Below, one piece after another: positions 1 through 7,398 of a DNA stretch of 64,000 bases (the first letter of the stretch is position 1; the number at the start of each line of letters is the position of its first letter). A model generated the notes under the pieces. It was not told the DNA's origin, searched no databases, and saw only the letters and a program-made list of their open reading frames with translations. This DNA comes from Pseudomonas marginalis (GTDB lineage: Bacteria; Pseudomonadota; Gammaproteobacteria; Pseudomonadales; Pseudomonadaceae). A program made the position numbers and the translations under genes. The stretch lies in NCBI RefSeq assembly GCF_900105325.1, contig NZ_FNSU01000004.1, positions 620,001 through 684,000 on the forward strand, read 5' to 3'.

Positions 1-892
1 TCACGGCCACGCCGCACGGGTTGGCGTGCTTGACGATCACGCAGGCCGGCTTGACGAAGCTCTTCACGCACTCCAGCGCGGCGTCGGTGTCGGCCACGTT
101 GTTGTAGGACAGTTCTTTGCCTTGCAGTTGGGTCGCAGTGGCGATGCCCACTTCGGCAGGCTTGGCTTCCACGTAGAACGCCGCGCTCTGGTGCGGGTTC
201 TCGCCGTAGCGCATTTCCTGGGCCTTGATGAACTGGCTGTTGAAGGTGCGCGGGAACTGGCTGCGGCCTTCTGTGCTCAGGGTTTCGGCGGCCTGGTTCA
301 CGGTGCCCATGTAGTTGGCGATCATGCCGTCATAGGCGGCGGTGTGTTCGAACGCCTTGAGCATCAGGTCGAAACGCTGGGCGTAGCTCAGGCCGCCGGC
401 TTTCAGGCTTTCCAGCACGTGGGCGTAGTCGCCGGCGTTGACCACGATGGCCACGTCTTTATGGTTCTTGGCCGCCGAGCGAACCATGGTCGGGCCGCCG
501 ATATCGATGTTTTCGATGGCGGTCGGCAGGTCGCAGCCCGGCTTGTTGATGGTGGCTTCGAACGGGTAGAGGTTGACGGCCACCAGGTCGATCGGCTTGA
601 TGCCGTGCTCGGTCATGATGGCGTCGTCGATGCCGCGACGGCCGAGGATGCCGCCGTGGATTTTCGGGTGCAGGGTCTTGACGCGACCGTCCATCATTTC
701 TGCGAAACCGGTGTAGTCCGCCACTTCCACTGCGGCCACGCCGTTGTCCTGCAGCAGCTTGAAGGTCCCGCCCGTGGAGAGGATTTCCACGCCCAGGGCT
801 TCCAGCTCCCGGGCAAATTCGAGGATCCCGGTCTTGTCGGAGACGCTGATCAAGGCGCGGCGGATCGGCAGGCGGGTAGTCTGGTCGGTCAT
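1..892 (-). CDS. purH: Bifunctional AICAR formyltransferase/IMP cyclohydrolase PurH (partial)
   Basis: PurH catalyses the last two steps of purine synthesis in the cytoplasm: formylation of AICAR and closure to IMP. About 297 N-terminal residues are visible and the C-terminal part lies beyond the left edge. The start is MTDQTTRLPIRRALISVSDK. The MGS-like IMP cyclohydrolase domain is recognisable (STGGT, VNLYPF, IDIGGPTMVRSAAKN). After it comes the beginning of the AICAR transformylase domain (MRYGENPHQ, VIVKHANPCG). It lies downstream of fis on the same strand, with a terminator-like hairpin only about 30 bases before its start. Identity is secure from sequence and from the fis-purH order of Pseudomonas. 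Confidence 0.97.
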   Translation of the reverse strand, partial: MTDQTTRLPIRRALISVSDKTGILEFARELEALGVEILSTGGTFKLLQDNGVAAVEVADYTGFAEMMDGRVKTLHPKIHGGILGRRGIDDAIMTEHGIKPIDLVAVNLYPFEATINKPGCDLPTAIENIDIGGPTMVRSAAKNHKDVAIVVNAGDYAHVLESLKAGGLSYAQRFDLMLKAFEHTAAYDGMIANYMGTVNQAAETLSTEGRSQFPRTFNSQFIKAQEMRYGENPHQSAAFYVEAKPAEVGIATATQLQGKELSYNNVADTDAALECVKSFVKPACVIVKHANPCGVAV

Positions 893-923
893 TTCAATTT
901 CCATCAAAAGCAAAGGAGTCAGC

Positions 924-956
924 AAAAAAGGCGACCGGTTTTACGCGGGCGCCTTT
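924..956 (-). terminator. Intrinsic terminator-like hairpin between fis and purH
   Basis: Read on the minus strand, an AAAGGCG arm and a CGCCTTT arm form a stem that is followed by a run of T residues. It lies 18 bases after the fis stop codon and about 32 bases before the purH start. It probably ends or attenuates the dusB-fis transcript before purH. Confidence 0.65.
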
Positions 957-973
957 CTGGTTTGATTGAATGC

Positions 974-1294
974 TTACAGCAAATCGTATTGCTTGAGCTT
1001 TTTGCGCAAGGTGCCACGGTTGAGGCCCAGCAGCTCACTGGCTTTGGTCTGGTTGCCCTTGACGTAGTTCATCACGCTTTCGAGCAGGGGCGCCTCGACT
1101 TCGGAGAGCACCAGGTTGTACACGTCCGTGACGGAAGCGCCCTCAAGGTGGGCGAAATAATTATGCAGCGCCTTCTCGACACTCCCGCGAAGGGTCTGGC
1201 CTTCTTCGCTCGGCGTGTTGAGGTGCTGTTTCAAATTGACGTTGTCGCTCACGGGTGTTGTTCCACTCACTAAAGTCTCGGTCATCATCGTCAT
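974..1294 (-). CDS. fis: DNA-binding protein Fis
   Basis: Fis is a nucleoid-associated homodimeric DNA-bending protein that modulates rRNA, recombination and growth-phase genes. The product has 106 residues, close to the family length. It ends with the typical helix-turn-helix tail (GNQTKASELLGLNRGTLRKK). The start ATG (MTMMTETLV) overlaps the stop codon of dusB in an ATGA arrangement, so the two genes are translationally coupled. The dusB-fis pair is the classic gamma-proteobacterial operon. A longer start 12 bases upstream is possible but loses the overlap. Confidence 0.95.
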   Translation of the reverse strand: MTMMTETLVSGTTPVSDNVNLKQHLNTPSEEGQTLRGSVEKALHNYFAHLEGASVTDVYNLVLSEVEAPLLESVMNYVKGNQTKASELLGLNRGTLRKKLKQYDLL

Positions 1295-2304
1295 GCGGCC
1301 ACCCATTCTCCGTCCCCTGCTCTCAGGCTCTTGTCTCGTTCGGCAAAAAACTCACGAACGGCGGTGACCTGTGCTTGCGTTTCATCCAAACGATTGAACC
1401 CGGCGCGAAACTCCCTGGCGCCTGGCAGGGTTGCGAGATACCAACCCACATGCTTGCGAGCAATACGCACGCCCATCACCTCTCCATAGAAGGTGTGAAG
1501 TGCAGCCAGATGCTCTAGCAGAATACGTTCCACCTCGACCAGTTCCGGCGCCGGCAGGACTTCACCCGTACGCAGGAAATGCTCGACCTCACGAAAAATC
1601 CACGGCCGCCCCTGGGCGGCCCGGCCAATCAACACACCATCGGCACCGGTGGCGTGCAGCACGCGCCGGGCTTTTTCGGCCGAGTCGATGTCGCCATTGG
1701 CAAATACCGGCATCGACACCGCCTGCTTGATCGCGGCGATGGTGTCGTACTCGGCTTCACCGGTGTAAAGGTCGGCGCGGGTGCGACCATGCACCGCCAG
1801 CGCTGTAATGCCTGCCTGTTCGGCGATCTTCGCCACCGTCAGGCCGTTCTTGTTGTCCCGGTCCCAACCGGTACGAATCTTCAGGGTCACCGGCACATCC
1901 ACTGCGGCAACAACGGCCTGCAGGATCTCGGCAACCAACTGCTCATCTTTCAACAGCGCGGAACCGGCGGCCTTGTTGCAGACCTTCTTGGCCGGGCAGC
2001 CCATGTTGATATCGATGATCTGTGCGCCCAACGCCACGTTGGCCCGGGCCGCATCCGCCAGCATCTGCGCATCACCCCCGGCGATCTGGACCGAGCGGGG
2101 CTCGGGATCACCTTCGTGGATCATGCGCATCCGCGATTTGCGGGTGTTCCACAAGCTCATGTCGCTGGTGACCATTTCCGAGACTACTAGACCCGCGCCC
2201 AAACGCTTGCACAGCTGACGAAAGGGCTGGTCGGTGACGCCCGCCATCGGGGCGAGAATCAAGCCATTCTGCAATGTATATGGGCCGATGCGTACCGCCG
2301 ACAT
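1291..2304 (-). CDS. dusB: tRNA-dihydrouridine synthase B
   Basis: DusB is an FMN-dependent enzyme that reduces uridine to dihydrouridine in tRNA D-loops. The 337-residue product has the expected length. It starts MSAVRIGPYTLQNGLILAPM with the FMN-binding APMAGVTDQPFR segment. The catalytic cysteine lies in MGCPAKKVCNKAAGSALL and a phosphate-binding segment in NGDI..GADGVLIGRAAQG. It is the first gene of the dusB-fis operon and its stop overlaps the fis start. The 185-base gap upstream is the probable promoter region. Confidence 0.96.
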   Translation of the reverse strand: MSAVRIGPYTLQNGLILAPMAGVTDQPFRQLCKRLGAGLVVSEMVTSDMSLWNTRKSRMRMIHEGDPEPRSVQIAGGDAQMLADAARANVALGAQIIDINMGCPAKKVCNKAAGSALLKDEQLVAEILQAVVAAVDVPVTLKIRTGWDRDNKNGLTVAKIAEQAGITALAVHGRTRADLYTGEAEYDTIAAIKQAVSMPVFANGDIDSAEKARRVLHATGADGVLIGRAAQGRPWIFREVEHFLRTGEVLPAPELVEVERILLEHLAALHTFYGEVMGVRIARKHVGWYLATLPGAREFRAGFNRLDETQAQVTAVREFFAERDKSLRAGDGEWVAA

Positions 2305-2460
2305 AGGACTTCCCTGTTGTGGGGCCGGATCATTAGAGTTCGAAAAAGGGTTGGCATGATACCCGCTCTCGATGACTGGATAAAGGCTGAATTGGATAAA
2401 ATCTGAACAGTTATTTCTTTATCGCCGCCGGTTTGGATGGGCGGGGCCCAGTCAATACTC

Positions 2461-2478
2461 CACCGTCAAGCGACGGTG
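2461..2478. repeat. Small hairpin downstream of the DUF3426 gene
   Basis: Seven-base perfect arms (CACCGTC and GACGGTG) flank a four-base loop, 12 bases after the stop codon of the gene at 2490-3728. No T run follows, so a terminator role is only possible. Confidence 0.35.
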
Positions 2479-2489
2479 CGTAGGCCGAT

Positions 2490-3728
2490 TCACTCGGGCG
2501 AGTGGAAGCTCAGGCTGTAATTCACGGCTTTATTGCCCGGATCGAGGATATCCAGGGAGATATGGATCGGGGTTTGTGATGGCATTTCGCTCACCCCGGC
2601 CAACTCGCCGCTCAGGTATTCGGCGGGCTTGAAGCGACGACTGGCAATCAGGTTGCCGTTGAGGTCGGCGAAACGCAGTTCCAGCAGCGGAAAGGGCTGG
2701 GAGAACGTCGCGCGGTTATAGATGATCGCATCCACCACCAGCGCCCCGGCGAACTCCGGGTGGCTGCGTACCACCAGGTTACTGCTCTTGATATGGGCGA
2801 TATCGACCCGCGACGGCACCGTGCAGCCCAGTGTGGGGCACAGTTGCTGGAACCATGGGCGGTAAGCGTCCTGGCGGGCCAGATCGTCGAACTGATAGGC
2901 AATGTACTGCGCAGCCAGGCCGGCGGCGGCGATCAGTACCAGCAGTATCCAGATCAGGCGACGGCCCAGGCCCTGCGGGCGTTTTTGCGCGTACAGGTGC
3001 AGAGGGTCGTCTTCCAGGTCCTGGAGCAGGTCGTCATGGACGCCGGCCTCGGGGCGTGGGCGCTTGCGATGGGATTGCACACGCTCTTCGGGCTCCGCTT
3101 CATCCGCTGCCGCTGTCAGGGGCGTGAACGGCGGGTCGGAGTGTTCATCTTCCGGGGTTGAGCGCAGCGCAGGCTCATCGTCGAGGTGCAACGACATGGA
3201 GGGCTCGGTGCGCTGCCTGGTCGCAGGGGCTTTGGCCGGTTCAGGTTCGTCTTCGGAAGCGTTGGCGCGTTCTCCAGGCGGTTCGCTGAACAGGCTGGCG
3301 GCCCATTTTTCTTCTTCGGCCTTGACGGTTTCGCGGCTGGCGCTGAGAGCGTCTTCTTTCTGCCGACGGTCGGCACCGGGCTGGCGGCGTTCCGCGCCCA
3401 CGGGCAGCGTGTGCTGAATCTCGCGGCGTTCCAGCTTGGCCAGTTCCTTGTCCAGATCCAGGTTGTCCAGGTCCAGCTCTTCGGCGCTCCACTGCTTCTG
3501 GCTGATTGCCCGCTGCGGCTCAGGCGCGGCTTCGCGCACGGGCTCGATCGTGGCCGGTTGCTCCGGCGCAGGCGCCTGGGCGCGCTGCTCCAGCAGCTGG
3601 CGGGCAGCGTTGAAGACTTGCAGGCACGAGCCGCAGCGAACCACGCCGCGAGCCACGCTCAATTGGGCGTGGTTGACGCGAAAGCGGGTTTGGCAATGCG
3701 GGCACTGGGTGACGAAACTGTCGGTCAT
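2490..3728 (-). CDS. Zinc-ribbon (MJ0042) and DUF3426 domain membrane protein
   Basis: The 412-residue protein has no assigned biochemical function. An N-terminal zinc ribbon has two CxxC pairs, C9/C12 and C32/C35. A long charged, proline- and glutamate-rich region follows, then one transmembrane segment near residues 256-277 (LIWILLVLIAAAGLAA). The C-terminal DUF3426 domain would be periplasmic. The start MTDSFVTQCPHC places the zinc ribbon at the N-terminus; the in-frame extension of seven residues upstream is unlikely. It sits 30 bases after prmA on the same strand, as in other pseudomonads, so co-transcription with prmA is likely. The role is unknown. Confidence 0.88.
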   Translation of the reverse strand: MTDSFVTQCPHCQTRFRVNHAQLSVARGVVRCGSCLQVFNAARQLLEQRAQAPAPEQPATIEPVREAAPEPQRAISQKQWSAEELDLDNLDLDKELAKLERREIQHTLPVGAERRQPGADRRQKEDALSASRETVKAEEEKWAASLFSEPPGERANASEDEPEPAKAPATRQRTEPSMSLHLDDEPALRSTPEDEHSDPPFTPLTAAADEAEPEERVQSHRKRPRPEAGVHDDLLQDLEDDPLHLYAQKRPQGLGRRLIWILLVLIAAAGLAAQYIAYQFDDLARQDAYRPWFQQLCPTLGCTVPSRVDIAHIKSSNLVVRSHPEFAGALVVDAIIYNRATFSQPFPLLELRFADLNGNLIASRRFKPAEYLSGELAGVSEMPSQTPIHISLDILDPGNKAVNYSLSFHSPE

Positions 3729-3758
3729 GCGGCCATCCGATTCAGGCAAGCGCTCATT

Positions 3759-4637
3759 CTAGCGCCGACGCCCGCTGATGCGTACCCAGCCATCACGGTT
3801 AGCGATCGGATCCAGCTCGAAATCCTTGGCGTAGGCGGCGGCGACATCTTCGCCCTGCTCGGCGAGGATGCCCGACAGCGCCAGGCTCCCGCCCGGCTTG
3901 ACCAGGCTCGACAGTTGTGGCGCCAGGGACACCAGCGGGCCGGCGAGGATATTGGCGACCAGCACGTCGGCCTGCACCTGGGGCAAATCCTGCGGCAGGT
4001 AGAGCGGGAATTTGCCTTCAGGAATGTTGTTGCGCCCGGCGTTATCGCGGGACGCTTCCAGGGCCTGCACGTCGATGTCGGTGCCCACGGCTTCCTTGGC
4101 GCCCAGCAACAGGGCGGCAATCGCCAGGATCCCCGAGCCGCAGCCGAAATCCAGCACGTGGCTGTCCGTCAGGTCCTGGCCGTCCAGCCACTCCAGGCAC
4201 AGCGCGGTGGTGGGGTGGGTGCCAGTGCCGAATGCGAGGCCCGGATCCAGCAGCAGGTTGACCGCGTTCGGCTCCGGGGCGGCATGCCAGCTCGGCACGA
4301 TCCACAGGCGTTGGCCGAAGCGCATCGGCTGGAAGTTGTCCATCCAGCTGCGTTCCCAGTCCTGATCTTCGATGATTTCGCTGTGATGCTCGGGCAACGG
4401 GCTGCCGGTGAGCAATTCCATATGGGCCAGTACGGCGGCGGCATCGGTGCCGTCTTCGAACAGGGCCAGCAGATGGGTGTGGGACCACAGCGGGGTGGTA
4501 TTCAGCTCGGGTTCGAAGATCGGCTGGTCTTCGGCGTCCATGAAGGTCACCGAGACGGCGCCCACTTCGAGGAACGCGTCTTCGTAGGTTTCGGCTTGTT
4601 CTGGGCTGATGGCGAGACGGACTTGCAGCCAAGGCAT
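3759..4637 (-). CDS. prmA: Ribosomal protein L11 methyltransferase PrmA
   Basis: PrmA trimethylates ribosomal protein L11 using S-adenosylmethionine. The 292-residue product begins MPWLQVRLAISPEQAETYED. It has the N-terminal substrate-recognition domain, then a Rossmann methyltransferase fold with SAM motif I (VLDFGCGSGILAI) and the NILAGPL segment typical of PrmA (NPPY-like position). The in-frame extension to 4715 was rejected because the family start is at MPWLQ. It is located between accC and the DUF3426 gene, as in P. aeruginosa. Confidence 0.96.
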   Translation of the reverse strand: MPWLQVRLAISPEQAETYEDAFLEVGAVSVTFMDAEDQPIFEPELNTTPLWSHTHLLALFEDGTDAAAVLAHMELLTGSPLPEHHSEIIEDQDWERSWMDNFQPMRFGQRLWIVPSWHAAPEPNAVNLLLDPGLAFGTGTHPTTALCLEWLDGQDLTDSHVLDFGCGSGILAIAALLLGAKEAVGTDIDVQALEASRDNAGRNNIPEGKFPLYLPQDLPQVQADVLVANILAGPLVSLAPQLSSLVKPGGSLALSGILAEQGEDVAAAYAKDFELDPIANRDGWVRISGRRR

Positions 4638-4788
4638 GGCGGGCACCTTTGAAAAAAATGAGTGTGCAGCGGGGTAGGCTGCGAAAGCGCGCAAGTTTAC
4701 GCGAGCGAACAGCATAAGACGACATTACTGAGTGAATGCGGACCAAATGTGGGAGGGGCGGTGTGCATCCTGGAAAACAGGTGTGCAG

Positions 4789-4821
4789 AAACAACAAAGC
4801 CGCCCGAAGGCGGCTTTGTTG
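4789..4821 (-). terminator. Intrinsic terminator of accBC
   Basis: A perfect 13-base stem with a four-base loop (TTCG on the transcript strand) lies 11 bases after the accC stop codon. On the minus strand it is followed by TTTC. The hairpin is strong and well placed although the T run is short. Confidence 0.8.
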
Positions 4822-4831
4822 GGTGGAACAC

Positions 4832-6193
4832 TTACTGGTTGGCCAGCTTGTGTTCCAGGTAGTGAATGTTCACACCACCTTCGCAGAAGCCTTCATCACG
4901 AACCAGGTCCCGGTGCAGCGGGATGTTGGTCTTGATGCCGTCGACCACGATTTCGTCCAGGGCATTGCGCATACGGGCCATGGCCTCGTCGCGGGTCGCG
5001 CCCCAGGTGATCAGCTTGCCGATCAGCGAGTCGTAGTTGGACGGAACCTTGTAGCCGCTGTACAGGTGCGAATCCACACGTACGCCGTTGCCGCCGGGCG
5101 CGTGGAAATGCTTGACCAGGCCAGGGCTTGGGATAAAGGTCTTCGGGTCTTCGGCGTTGATCCGGCACTCCAGGGAGTGGCCGTGGATCTTCACGTCGTC
5201 CTGGGTGAAGGACAGCACGTTGCCGGCGGCGATGCTCAGCATCTCCTTGACGATGTCGATACCGGTGACCATCTCCGACACCGGGTGCTCTACCTGCACA
5301 CGAGTGTTCATCTCGATGAAGTAGAAACGGCCGTTCTCGTAGAGGAACTCGAAGGTACCGGCGCCACGGTAGTTGATGTCGATGCACGCCTTGACGCAGC
5401 GGGCCAGGACTTCCTGACGCGCTTTTTCATCCAGGCCCGGTGCCGGGGCTTCTTCCAACACCTTCTGGTGACGACGTTGCAGCGAGCAATCGCGATCGCC
5501 CAGGTGGATGGCGTGGCCCTGGCCGTCGGACAGTACCTGCACTTCCACATGACGTGGGTTGGTCAGGTACTTCTCCAGGTAGACCATCGGGTTGCCGAAC
5601 CAGGCAGCCGCTTCGGAGCGAGTCTGCTTGGCCGCTTCGATCAGCTCTTCTTCCTTATGCACCACGCGCATGCCGCGACCACCACCGCCACCGGCGGCCT
5701 TGATGATCACCGGGTAGCCGACTTCGCGACCAATGCGCAGTGCGGTTTCCTCGTCTTCAGGCAGTGGGCCGTCGGAGCCAGGAACGGTTGGCACGCCGGC
5801 GGCGATCATGGCGTCCTTGGCCGAGACCTTGTCGCCCATCAGGCGAATGGTTTCGGCTTTCGGGCCGATGAAGGCAAACCCGGATTTTTCCACCTGTTCG
5901 GCGAAATCGGCGTTTTCCGCGAGGAAGCCGTAGCCCGGGTGGATGCCATCAGCGCCGGTCACTTCAGCGGCGGCGATGATGTTCGAGACTTTCAGGTACG
6001 AGTTCGTGGCCAGTGGCGGGCCGATGCAGATGCTCTCGTCCGCCAGTTTCACGTGCATCAATTCGGTATCGGCCGTCGAGTAAACAGCGACGGTCTTGAT
6101 GCCCTCTTCCTTACAGGCGCGCAGGATACGCAGCGCGATCTCGCCGCGGTTGGCGATCAGGACTTTTTGCAGTTTCTTCGCAGGTTTCAACAT
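4832..6193 (-). CDS. accC: Acetyl-CoA carboxylase biotin carboxylase subunit
   Basis: AccC carboxylates biotin on AccB with ATP and bicarbonate, the first half reaction of fatty acid synthesis. The 453-residue product starts MLKPAKKLQKVLIANRGEIA. The biotin carboxylase N-domain comes first, then an ATP-grasp domain with the glycine-rich KAAGGGGGRGMRVV loop, the catalytic EMNTRVQVEH segment, and a C-terminal domain ending HYLEHKLANQ. The ATG at 6193 is preceded by CGGAG. A TTG at 6214 overlapping the accB stop would add seven residues and is less likely. It is 17 bases downstream of accB in one operon and is followed by a strong terminator. Confidence 0.97.
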   Translation of the reverse strand: MLKPAKKLQKVLIANRGEIALRILRACKEEGIKTVAVYSTADTELMHVKLADESICIGPPLATNSYLKVSNIIAAAEVTGADGIHPGYGFLAENADFAEQVEKSGFAFIGPKAETIRLMGDKVSAKDAMIAAGVPTVPGSDGPLPEDEETALRIGREVGYPVIIKAAGGGGGRGMRVVHKEEELIEAAKQTRSEAAAWFGNPMVYLEKYLTNPRHVEVQVLSDGQGHAIHLGDRDCSLQRRHQKVLEEAPAPGLDEKARQEVLARCVKACIDINYRGAGTFEFLYENGRFYFIEMNTRVQVEHPVSEMVTGIDIVKEMLSIAAGNVLSFTQDDVKIHGHSLECRINAEDPKTFIPSPGLVKHFHAPGGNGVRVDSHLYSGYKVPSNYDSLIGKLITWGATRDEAMARMRNALDEIVVDGIKTNIPLHRDLVRDEGFCEGGVNIHYLEHKLANQ

Positions 6194-6210
6194 CGAAGGC
6201 GCTCCGCGGT

Positions 6211-6672
6211 TCAAACGATGGTGAACAGCGGCTGGTCGTACTCAACCGGCTGACCGTTTTCTACCAGGATGGATTCGATGACGCCGGCTTTTTCGGCCGT
6301 GATGTGGTTCATCATCTTCATCGCTTCAACGATGCAGATGGTGTCGCCCACTTTCACGGTCTTGCCTACTTCAACGAAGGCTGGCGAGGTCGGTGCCGGG
6401 GTGCGGTAGAACGTACCGACCATTGGCGACTTGACCACGAAACCGTTCAGCGCAGGGGCTGCCGGTGCGGCAGGTGCGGCGGCAGCAGCAGGCGCGGCGG
6501 CCGGAGCAGCAGCCGGTGCCGGTGCTTGCATCTGTGGTGCGTAGAACTGTTGGGCCGGGGTCTTGCTGTGGCGGCTGATCCGTACGGACTCTTCGCCTTC
6601 CTTGATTTCCAGCTCGTCGATACCGGATTCTTCCAGCAGTTCGATCAGTTTCTTAACTTTACGGATATCCAT
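6211..6672 (-). CDS. accB: Acetyl-CoA carboxylase biotin carboxyl carrier protein
   Basis: AccB carries biotin between the carboxylase and transferase subunits. The 153-residue product has an N-terminal helical region and an Ala/Pro-rich linker at about residues 50-75. The C-terminal biotinyl domain carries the biotinylation motif VEAMKMMNH with lysine 119 as the modified residue. It is the first gene of accBC and lies 24 bases after aroQ on the same strand, an arrangement conserved in pseudomonads. Confidence 0.98.
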   Translation of the reverse strand: MDIRKVKKLIELLEESGIDELEIKEGEESVRISRHSKTPAQQFYAPQMQAPAPAAAPAAAPAAAAAPAAPAAPALNGFVVKSPMVGTFYRTPAPTSPAFVEVGKTVKVGDTICIVEAMKMMNHITAEKAGVIESILVENGQPVEYDQPLFTIV

Positions 6673-6696
6673 GAATCATCAACTCCCAAGGGTCGG

Positions 6697-7152
6697 TCAG
6701 GGGCGCTTGGCCTGTTCTTCAAGCTGTTCCAGGGCGGCCTCCAGGGCCAGTCGGTAACCGCTGGCGCCAAGGCCGCAGATCACTCCTACCGCAACGTCGG
6801 AGAAGTAGGAGTGATGGCGGAAAGGTTCGCGTTTGTGCACGTTCGATAAATGCACTTCGATGAATGGGATGCTCACCGCCAGCAGCGCGTCACGTAATGC
6901 AACGCTTGTGTGCGTAAAAGCGGCGGGATTGATCAGGATAAAGTCCACGCCTTCGCCACGGGCGGCATGGATGCGATCAATCAATTCATACTCGGCATTG
7001 CTTTGCAGGTAGAGCAAATGGTGGCCGGTTTCACGTGCCCGTCGTTCCAGGTCAAGGTTGATCTGATCGAGGGTCACTGCCCCGTAGACGCCCGGTTCAC
7101 GGGTGCCGAGCAGGTTCAGGTTGGGTCCGTGAAGAACCAGTAAGGTCGCCAT
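6697..7152 (-). CDS. aroQ: Type II 3-dehydroquinate dehydratase
   Basis: AroQ converts 3-dehydroquinate to 3-dehydroshikimate in the shikimate pathway. It belongs to the dodecameric type II family. The 151-residue product has the expected size. The N-terminal segment MATLLVLHGPNLNLLGTREP is diagnostic, with the catalytic tyrosine at about residue 23 in GVYG. The FIEVHLSNVHKREPFRHHS segment holds the catalytic histidine and anion-binding residues. It is the first gene of an aroQ-accB-accC cluster. Confidence 0.97.
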   Translation of the reverse strand: MATLLVLHGPNLNLLGTREPGVYGAVTLDQINLDLERRARETGHHLLYLQSNAEYELIDRIHAARGEGVDFILINPAAFTHTSVALRDALLAVSIPFIEVHLSNVHKREPFRHHSYFSDVAVGVICGLGASGYRLALEAALEQLEEQAKRP

Positions 7153-7324
7153 CGGCTGTTCCTTGTTATTGATGTGGGCAAGGCAGAACCCGGCGACTAT
7201 GCCGCAAAGCCTTTGTGACTGTCCAGTTCTATGCAGTAGGCGGCACGATTAGCGAGGATTGCGCAAAATTTGTGACTGGGGGTCGGGATCCGGTCATGGG
7301 TAATACGCCCTTGAATCCCGTGGA

Positions 7325-7367
7325 GATCAAATGTGGGAGGGAGCAAGCCCCCTCCCACATTTTGATC
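7325..7367. repeat. GTGGGAGG palindromic repeat
   Basis: Near-perfect inverted arms (GATCAAATGTGGGAGG and CCTCCCACATTTTGATC) lie between the ctpL-type gene and aroQ. This is one of the short palindromes dispersed through fluorescens-group genomes. It could act as a terminator for ctpL, which ends 32 bases away on the minus strand. Confidence 0.7.
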
Positions 7368-7398
7368 TTCATTTGATTTTGGATCTTCATGGGGTCGG

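Noticed and set aside
26..1273. Plus-strand open frame spanning purH and fis
   Set aside because: It crosses two recognised minus-strand genes and the terminator between them.
7153..7398. dipZ-like gene expected between aroQ and ctpL from P. aeruginosa synteny
   Set aside because: The gap is only 246 bases and holds a palindromic repeat; no thiol-disulfide interchange protein fits, so the gene is simply not here.
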